From RPQJ01 sp963726665 (GTDB lineage: Bacteria > Pseudomonadota > Gammaproteobacteria > Steroidobacterales > Steroidobacteraceae): 64,000 nt of DNA. Made by a program: the position numbers and the translations under genes. Below, piece after piece: positions 57,301 to 64,000 of this stretch. The number at the start of each line of letters is the position of its first letter. Within the stretch, counting starts at the first letter, position 1. The DNA is taken from contig CAVSDW010000017.1 of NCBI GenBank assembly GCA_963726665.1, positions 124,001 through 188,000 of the forward strand, written 5' to 3'. Below the pieces are notes generated by a model. The model was not told where the DNA came from. It saw only the letters and a program-made list of their open reading frames with translations, and searched no databases.

Positions 57301-59750
57301 ACGCAGTGTCGGGCTGGAGGCCCGCGACCCGCGTGGACCACACCCAGGTCACGGGAACCTGTAGTTCGTGTCACGACGGCACCAGGGCAACCGGCAAGGG
57401 GCTGAACCACATCCCGACCACGTCCGAGTGCGGCACCTGCCATACCACACTGGCCTGGAACCCGGCGAATTTCAGCCACGCCGGCATCACCTCCGGCTGC
57501 GCGAGCTGTCACGACGGCGTGAAGGCCGCCGGAAAGAACGCGACGCACATGTTCACGACCGGCCTGTGCGAGTCCTGCCACGCGACGACGGCGTGGAAGC
57601 CCGCGACACGCGTTGACCACGCCAGGTGCTCGGTACGTGCTCGAGCTGCCACAACGGCACCACCGCACCCGGCAAGCCCGCGACCCACATCGCCACCGGT
57701 GCGGACTGCGGCAGCTGCCATGGAACCACCGCGTGGAAGCCGGCGACCGGCTTCACCCACACCGGGATCACCAGCAACTGCTACAGCTGCCACAACGGCG
57801 TGAATGCCACGGGCAAGAGCACGTCGCACATCACGACCGACATGAGCTGCGAGAGCTGCCACGCCACGAATGCCTGGAAGCCCTCGACGCGCGTCGACCA
57901 CTCGCACGTCACCGGCACCTGCAGCTCCTGCCACAACGGCACGAAGGCGACGGCCAAGGGAGCGAACCACATCCCGACCACGGCCGAGTGCGGCACCTGC
58001 CACACGACCCTGGCCTGGAAGCCGGCCACGTTCAGCCACGCAGGCATCACCGCGGACTGCTCGAGCTGCCACGACGGCGTGAAGGCCGCCGGGAAGAACG
58101 TGACGCACATGTTCACGACCAGCCTGTGCGAGTCCTGCCACGCAACGACGGCGTGGAAGCCCGCGACACGCGTCGACCACGCGCAGGTCATCGGGACCTG
58201 CTCGAGCTGCCACAATGGAACCACCGCGGCGGGCAAGCCGGCGACCCACATCGCGACCGGCGCCGAATGCGGCAGCTGCCACGGCACGACGGCGTGGAAA
58301 CCCGCGACCGGCTTCAGCCACACCGGCATCACGTCCAACTGCTACAGCTGCCACAACGGCGTGAATGCCACGGGCAAGAGCGCATCGCACATCACGACCG
58401 ACACGAGCTGCGAGAGCTGCCACGCGACGAGCGCGTGGAAGCCCACGACGCGCGTCGACCACGCCCACGTCTCCGGGACCTGCTCGAGCTGCCACAACGG
58501 CATCAAGGCTACGGCCAAAGGCGCGAACCACATCCCGACCACGGCCGAGTGCGGCACCTGCCACACGACCCTGGCCTGGAAGCCCGCCACTTTCAGCCAC
58601 GCCGGCATCACTACGAACTGCTCGAGCTGCCACGACGGCGTGAAGGCCGCGGGCAAGAACGCCACGCACATGTTCACGACCGCGCACGTGCGAGGCCTGC
58701 CACTCGACGAGCGCGTGGAAACCGGCGATCCGCGTCGACCACGCGCAGGTCCTCGGCAACTGCTCGAGCTGCCACAACGGCACGAAGGCCGCCGGCAAGC
58801 CGGCCACCCACATCGCGACGACGTCCGAGTGCGGGAACTGCCACAGCACGACGGCCTGGAAGCCCGCCACGGGCTTCAGCCACACCGGCATCACCGGCAA
58901 CTGCTACAGCTGCCACAACGGCGTGAATGCCACCGGCAAGAGCTCTACCCATCTGCAGACGAGCAACCTCTGCGAGTCGTGTCACTCGCCCGCCGGCTGG
59001 AAGCCCGCGGTGCGGGTGGATCACGCCCAGGTGATCGGCACCTGCTACTCCTGCCACAACGGCACCAAGGCCACCGGCAAGAACGCCACGCATATCACCA
59101 GCGACACGAGCTGCGACGCCTGCCACACGACGACCGCCTGGAAGCCCGCGGTGCGCGTCGACCACAACCACGTGACCGGCGCCTGCAGCAGCTGCCACGA
59201 CGGCGTGAAGGCCCCGGGCAAGCCTACGAACCACATCCCGACGACGCAGGAGTGCGGTACCTGCCACTCCACGCTGGCCTGGCTGCCGGCCGCATTCGAC
59301 CACACGGGCGTGACGAGCGGCTGCAAGACCTGCCACAACGGCAATTCCGCCAGTGGCCCGTCGAGCGGCCACATGACCTTCCCGGTCAACAACTTCGACT
59401 GCAACCACTGCCACACGACGACCGCGTGGTCGCCGAACACGTTCCGGCACGTGAGCGGCGGCGGATATCCGGGCGACCACCGGGTGGCGCTCACCTGCCT
59501 CAGCTGCCACACGACCAACACCGACGCCGCCACCTGGCGAGCGCCCGCCTACAAGCCGAACTGCGCCGGCTGCCACTCGAGTCGCTACAAGCCCGACCCG
59601 CACAAGAAGTACGGCGACGTGAAATACACGGTGAGCGAGCTCAGGAACTGCTCGGGCGCCTGCCACATCTACACGGACTCGACGCTGACGACGATCCTGA
59701 CGCGTCGCTCCGGCCCGCAGCACCGCGTCACCGACACGGAATTCCACTGA
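54369..59750 (+). CDS. Giant multiheme cytochrome c, 73 CxxCH motifs
   Basis: Reconstructed length about 1,793 residues, starting MNKLHRLVLLFLLALTCHG, a signal peptide. I count 73 CxxCH motifs and one CxxxCH (CSGACH) near the C-terminus, about one heme per 25 residues. A two-heme unit of about 46 residues (CSSCHNGTTATGK..HI...ECGTCHATTAWKPATFDH) recurs throughout. Two compensating frame changes interrupt it: one base short near 57629 and one extra near 58685; between them the reading is in another frame. Start and stop are in the same frame. The gene ends at ATGA with the barrel gene. No membrane anchor is seen. Confidence 0.93.
55861..59230 (+). repeat. Tandem array of 558-561-bp units inside the giant cytochrome gene
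   Basis: The string encoding GKHATHLTTSN occurs at 55861 and 56419; a related string follows at 56977, and the one before MFTT at 57535, about 58095 and 58656. Spacing is 558, 558, 558, about 560 and 561 bp. Each unit (186-187 residues) holds 8 hemes. The later units are nearly identical in DNA, pointing to recent unequal duplication, and such arrays are also where assembly fails most easily. Confidence 0.82.
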
Positions 59751-62134
59751 TGCGGAACCCGGCAAGCAGGCTCGCACTGATACTGCTCGTGGCCGCGCTC
59801 GGCGGACCGGCGCAGGCACAGGTCGCCGGGCGGCTGATCGAGGACGTCGGCGTCTCCGAGCAGGACGGCTACGCGACCGTCAGCATCCTGTTCGGCTGCA
59901 GCGTGCAGTACGTGAGCCATGATCCGTCCGGCAGCGGCGACACCTTGCGCGTGCGCCTCGTCCCGGGCGCCGACTGCGGCTCGCCCGCCGCTGGCTGGGT
60001 CGTGCCTCCGGTGCTCGACGATCGCGGCGTGATCCGCTCGGTGAACGTCGATCGCACCATGGGCAGGAACGTGGACCTCGGAATACGCTGGTCAAAGGTC
60101 GAACAGTTCGTGGTCGTGCCGGCGACGAACGGACGTGGGCTGCGCATCCTGCTGTCGCGCCCCGAGGAAGACCACTCCAAGGTGACGGTGCACGAGGTCA
60201 CCGGGCGGGTGTCGGCGTACGCGGTCAACCTCGACGCGGCCCGCGAGCCCTACGACGCGGCTGCGATCGCGGCCGCGCAGCAGGCGACGGGCGTGCACAC
60301 CTACGTCTCGGAAACCGTGGTGGACGGCCAGAAATGGTACCGCCTCCGGGCCGGCCCCTTCGTCGCCGAGTCGGACGCGCGCCGCGTGCTCACGACGGCC
60401 CGCACGCGCTATCCGAAGGCCTGGCTCGCCGTGTCGGACGACGCGGCAATGAGCGAGGCCGGCCTCCCCGGCGCGGTCGGCAGCGTGGCGGCAACAACGG
60501 CACCGGCCAGCACGACGCTTACTCAGAAGGACATCGACCAGACGATGAAGCGGGCGCAGGAGATGATGCGTCGCAAGGACTACATCGTCGCGATCCAGCT
60601 GCTCACGCGCCTCACGGAGCAGCCGGAGTTTCCCCAGCGCGCACAGGCCCAGGAACTGCTCGGACTTGCCCGCGAGCGCAATGGCCAGCTGGCGCACGCC
60701 AAGGCCGAGTACGAGGAATACCTGAGCCGATATCCGCAGGGCGAGGCGGCAGACCGTGTTTCCAAGCGACTGCGTGCCATCACGTTCGAGGCGAGCCCGG
60801 CCAGCGCGCAGGCGCGGGCGGCGGCGGCGAACGCATCCCGCTGGAAGGTCTACGGCGGCATCTCGCAGACCTACCGGCGGGACTCGAGCACCTTCGACAA
60901 CGGCACCGTGTCGCGGAGCGCCACGACCCAGGATGCGATCCTGAACGACGTCGCCCTCGCCGCACGCCGCAGCGGCGAGCGCTACGACTTCGCGATGCGG
61001 GCGAGCGGATCGTACGGAGTGGACCTCCTGTCCAACGGCCCGGGCAGCGAGGGCACCGTCACGCTGCTCTTCGCGGAACTGCGCGACCGCGTGCTCGACT
61101 GGACGGTGCGCGGAGGACGGCAGTCGGGCAACCTGGGCGGCCTGATCGGTACGTTCGACGGACTGTACGGCGGCTACCAGGTCGCACCGAAAGTGCGGCT
61201 GAACGGCTACCTCGGCTACCTGGTCAACACCACGCGGGCCGCGCCCACCACTGACCAGAAGTTCTACGCGCTCTCCGCCGACTTCGGAACCTTCGCCGAC
61301 GCCTGGGACTTCTCGCTCTACGGGCTCACGCAGGATTACGTCGGCTACACCGACCGGCAGGCCATCGGAACCGAGGTGCGCTACTTCAGGCCGGGCCTCA
61401 CGTTCGTGGGCCTGGCGGACTACGACCTCCAGTTCGGCGACCTGAACGACGTGATGCTGCTCGCCACGGCCGCCCTTCCCGCGCGCTGGACCGTGAGCGC
61501 CAACCTCGACCACCGAAAGAGCCCGGGCCTGAGCCTGCGCAACGCGCTCGTCGGCCAGCCGGTCCGTACCTTCGACCAGCTGTTCAGCCTCTATTCCGCC
61601 GCACAGGTCCAGCAGCTTGCACAGGATCGCACCGCGGAGTCCGACACCTACACGCTGTCGCTGTCACGGCCGTTCGGCGAGCGATGGCAGTGGTCCGCGG
61701 ACGTGTCCGGCATCAGCATGAGCGCGACGCCGGCATCCGGCGGGGTCGAGGCGACTCCGGCGTCAGGCACCGATCTCGTCGTGTCGACGCAGACCATGGG
61801 TTACGGGCTCCTGAAACAGGGCGACGTCTGGTCGCTGGGGCTCCAGTACCAGACCGGCGAGGCGACCGACACGATGTCGCTCGGACTCTATACGCAGCTG
61901 CCCGTGGGCGAGGCGTGGCGCCTGAGTCCGCGCATCCGCTTCGACCAGCGCCAATTCCACGCAGACGGATCGACGCAGATTCTCTACGCGCCGGCCCTGA
62001 GGGCGGAAATGCGCTGGCGGCAGCTGTGGCTGGACATCGAAGGCGGCGCCGAGATCGGACAGCGGTCGCTCGGCGACTCGAGCGCCGACACGACCCGCTA
62101 CTACTTCAGCCTGGGATATCGCTATGACCTCTGA
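59750..62134 (+). CDS. SPOR/TPR/beta-barrel outer-membrane protein
   Basis: Protein of 794 residues. Signal peptide (LALILLVAALGGPAQAQ), a beta-rich N-terminal segment, a SPOR-like domain near residues 180-230 (WYRLRAGPFVAESDARRVL), TPR helices near 260-345 (YIVAIQLLTRLTEQPEF), and from about 365 a barrel of alternating strands ending YYFSLGYRYDL. The barrel pattern and aromatic ending indicate outer-membrane insertion. In MtrCAB/Pio-type systems a barrel encloses a cytochrome; this one is unrelated in sequence as far as I can tell but is translationally coupled to the giant cytochrome. Strand count cannot be set without prediction. Confidence 0.82.
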   Translation: MRNPASRLALILLVAALGGPAQAQVAGRLIEDVGVSEQDGYATVSILFGCSVQYVSHDPSGSGDTLRVRLVPGADCGSPAAGWVVPPVLDDRGVIRSVNVDRTMGRNVDLGIRWSKVEQFVVVPATNGRGLRILLSRPEEDHSKVTVHEVTGRVSAYAVNLDAAREPYDAAAIAAAQQATGVHTYVSETVVDGQKWYRLRAGPFVAESDARRVLTTARTRYPKAWLAVSDDAAMSEAGLPGAVGSVAATTAPASTTLTQKDIDQTMKRAQEMMRRKDYIVAIQLLTRLTEQPEFPQRAQAQELLGLARERNGQLAHAKAEYEEYLSRYPQGEAADRVSKRLRAITFEASPASAQARAAAANASRWKVYGGISQTYRRDSSTFDNGTVSRSATTQDAILNDVALAARRSGERYDFAMRASGSYGVDLLSNGPGSEGTVTLLFAELRDRVLDWTVRGGRQSGNLGGLIGTFDGLYGGYQVAPKVRLNGYLGYLVNTTRAAPTTDQKFYALSADFGTFADAWDFSLYGLTQDYVGYTDRQAIGTEVRYFRPGLTFVGLADYDLQFGDLNDVMLLATAALPARWTVSANLDHRKSPGLSLRNALVGQPVRTFDQLFSLYSAAQVQQLAQDRTAESDTYTLSLSRPFGERWQWSADVSGISMSATPASGGVEATPASGTDLVVSTQTMGYGLLKQGDVWSLGLQYQTGEATDTMSLGLYTQLPVGEAWRLSPRIRFDQRQFHADGSTQILYAPALRAEMRWRQLWLDIEGGAEIGQRSLGDSSADTTRYYFSLGYRYDL

Positions 62135-62703
62135 CCGCTCACTCAATCGTCCGCGCCACCTGGCCGTCGTCGATCTTGACGCTCGCCGTCTGCGCCTGCG
62201 CGTCCGCGCCGCCGGACGCTCCACGCCAGTACCTCGACGAGAAATCCGCTGCAACAGTGACGGTCGCCCGGGAACCACTGGTATTCGCGCGCGAGCGGCC
62301 GGAACTCGCCGTGCACGCCCGCGATTACCTCACGCTCGTGCCCATCGACGTGAATCGCATGGGCACGCACGTGCTCTATTTCTACGGCTTCGTGTGGTCG
62401 ACGATCGACAAGCGCGGTGCGCCGGGGAGTGATGACGGGACGCTCCAGTTCGAAATCGTCGCCGACGGCCGGCGGATCCCGCTCGTGCCCGTCAAGGCAA
62501 CACCCCGGGAACTCGGCCTGGCCGAAGCACCGGTACGCGCACCGTCCGGGTCGGCGCGACTGCTGATCGCCCAGACCGACCGCCAGACGCTGGCCTTCCT
62601 GGCCACCGCAGGCGTCATACACGCGGCCGAACTGCAGGGCGGTGTGAGCGAATCCTACGAGCTGTGGTCGGGCAACCCGGGCTCGTTGCTGGCCCTCAGG
62701 TAG
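62124..62703 (+). CDS. Lipoprotein closing the cytochrome operon, one frameshift
   Basis: The ATG at 62124 lies in the last codons of the barrel gene. After LNRPRHLAV the frame changes near 62172, and the next frame gives LTLAVCACASAPPD, a lipobox region, then an intact protein (RDYLTLVPIDVNRMGTHVLYFYG, LQFEIVADGRRIPLVPV) to 62703. If the frame change is a sequencing error this is a lipoprotein of about 192 residues. No family recognised. It may sit at the outer membrane with the barrel. Confidence 0.7.
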
Positions 62704-62715
62704 GCAGAGAAAATA

Positions 62716-62761
62716 GGGGACATTCTCCTTTTCCGGTCGACCGGAAAAGGAGAATGTCCCC
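62716..62761. repeat. REP-like palindrome, copy 2
   Basis: A perfect 46-bp palindrome (23-bp arms, no loop; centre GTCGAC) with the same GGGGACATTCTCCTTTTC core as the copy at 47511. It lies between the cytochrome operon and the acyl-CoA dehydrogenase gene, which converge, and so may terminate both. The two copies bracket the electron-transfer locus. Confidence 0.88.
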
Positions 62762-62772
62762 TTTCATGTTTC

Positions 62773-64000
62773 CTACGCGGCTTCCTTCGGAGCCTCGACT
62801 TTCGGCTTGCGGCCGTCGCGGCCGGATGCTCGTAGTCGTTCTTCTCCCAGTCGCGGTACTTCGGCGGGATCGGGTTGATCGCGCCCTTGGCGAGCCAGTC
62901 GAGCTTGCCTTCCATCAGCAGCCCGGCGATCTTGCCGTACGACCGGTTGAAGTTGCCCTTCACCGCTCGGAAGTTGCCCTCGATGCGGCGCCGCGCCTCG
63001 TTGCAGTAGAGATCCGCGAGTTCCAGCGGCGACTTGTCGGCCGGATTGGTCGCGACGAGGTGGTCCGCATAGGAAAGCGTCGCACCCATCACGAACAGGT
63101 CCACGCCGATGTCCACGAAGTTGCCGAGGATGACCTGCTCCGTCTCGAGCTTCGGTCCGAACTTCGCCATGGTCCCGAACAGTCGCCGCGCGAGCACCTT
63201 GGAGGTCTTCGCGGTCCAGGCGAGATGCTTGCGGTTCCTCGCATCGAGGTGCCGCGCGTCCAGTCGACCGCCGGCGCCCGGCATGTACAGCTTCGGCAGC
63301 CACGTCGCGTAGAAACCCGCCGCCTTCATTGCCGCCTCGCCTTTCGACACCTTCTGTCCGGGCTTCGGCTGCAGGATGGGCATCATGAGCTTGAAGTGCG
63401 TGTCCAGCGCCTCGCGCGCCATGATCAGGTGCATCACCTGCGATGAGCCCTCGAAGATGCGGTTGATGCGCGCATCGCGCAGGCCCATCTCGATCGCAGT
63501 CGGCCGATCACCGCGCTGCGTAGAGCGAGGTCGCCCGCTCGTAGCCGCGCCCGCCGCGCACCTGCAGGTAGTCGTCGTACATCTTCCACAGCGTCTCGGA
63601 GCACCAGTATTTCGCCGCCGCCGCCTCGAGGCGGATGTCGGCGTTCTTGTGGTCCGCGAACGCGCAGGCGACCCCGACCATCGCTTTCATCGCGAAGAGC
63701 TGCGCCATGTAGCCCGAGATCATCTTCGCCACGGCCTGGTGCTTGCCGATCGGCTGGCCCCACTGCTGCCGCGTCGAGGTCCACCACTTCGCGTCTTCCA
63801 CCATCGCCATGCCGCCGCCGATGGCCGCGGCAGGAATCCCGAGGCGACCGACGTTGAGCGTCGCGAGCGCGATCTTGAGGCCTTCGCCCGGCTTGCCGAT
63901 CAGGTTCTCGGCCGGCACCCTGACGTCCTTGAAGGTGATCACGCCGTTCGCAAGCCCGCGCAGGCCCATGAACCGCGAGCGCCGCGCTCGCTCGACGCCG
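62773..64000 (-). CDS. Acyl-CoA dehydrogenase, 5' end beyond the window, frameshifted
   Basis: Catalyses alpha-beta oxidation of acyl-CoA with FAD. The frame enters from the right edge and shows MGLRGLANGVITFKDVRVP, then the FAD/active-site region (GGRGYERATSLYAAR, then MGLRDARINRIFEGSSQVMHLIM). The frame changes near 63510 and near 62820; the second yields a C-terminus GRKPKVEAPKEAA with a stop at 62773. The extra C-terminal domain (VLARRLFGTMAKFGPKLETEQV) suggests the larger FadE-like group and not short-chain enzymes. Only the 3' part is seen. Confidence 0.87.

Noticed and set aside
55575..57668. Long minus-strand open frame opposite the giant cytochrome
   Set aside because: It is an antisense echo of the tandem repeats; composition is Gly/Arg/Val/Ala-rich with no signal or motif.
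54480..59400. CRISPR or satellite array
   Set aside because: Repeats are in frame, encode heme-binding units and have no regular unique spacers.

Overview
The window is about 64 kb of GC-rich DNA from a Gram-negative proteobacterium. lpxA, an outer-membrane barrel protein, many lipoproteins, multiheme c-type cytochromes, ahpCF, htpX with a sigma-32-type promoter, qmcA-nfeD and TfoX suggest a non-model gammaproteobacterium; I cannot name a genus. Genes are tightly packed and I find no rRNA, tRNA, CRISPR, phage or insertion-sequence gene. Around twenty recognisable genes are broken by single-base frame changes although their protein sequence is otherwise conserved. This looks more like indel errors in the source sequence than mass gene decay. 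It is worst at about 21-31 kb and 37 kb.

Layout. 0-4.2 kb: the tail of one gene, an M3-type metallopeptidase, an SDR oxidoreductase and two lipoproteins. 4.3-12.1 kb: a minus-strand operon with 4-8 bp overlaps. In transcription order it holds an NAD-dependent reductase, an MttB-family methyltransferase, a corrinoid protein, a RACo-type activator, a MetH-activation-like protein, a homocysteine S-methyltransferase, two small proteins and lpxA. It reads like a methionine synthase taken apart into separate proteins, with the folate module replaced by an MttB-type methyl donor enzyme. 12.2-21 kb: ahpCF, a haloalkane-dehalogenase-like hydrolase, two VOC proteins, a DUF2238-type protein, a GGDEF-EAL protein, an AlkA-type glycosylase and htpX. 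21-30 kb: frameshifted S51 peptidase, amidohydrolase, gamma-glutamyltransferase, ornithine-cyclodeaminase-like, MFS and cytochrome/Vgb-like genes. 30-44 kb: two cyanophycin-synthetase-type genes, a lysyl-phosphatidylglycerol synthase with its AcvB/VirJ partner, qmcA-nfeD, and a winged-helix regulator with four 11-bp tandem repeats before it, followed by cyanophycinase. 44-47.5 kb: TfoX-like, phosphoesterase, DDAH, VOC and LOG-family genes.

The most striking region is 47.5-62.7 kb. A membrane-anchored iron-sulfur flavoprotein (minus strand, followed by an ankyrin protein) lies divergent to a plus-strand operon. That operon encodes a TPR protein, a membrane protein with two symmetric H-x13-H helices (probable di-heme cytochrome b), a 21-heme cytochrome c, a giant cytochrome of about 1,790 residues with 73 CxxCH motifs, a SPOR/TPR/beta-barrel outer-membrane protein and a lipoprotein. 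The set has every layer needed for a path from a cytoplasmic flavin across the inner membrane and periplasm to the outer membrane. I propose it as an undescribed electron-transfer conduit. Two palindromic copies of a GGGGACATTCTCCTTTTC repeat lie at either end of this locus. The window ends inside an acyl-CoA dehydrogenase gene.
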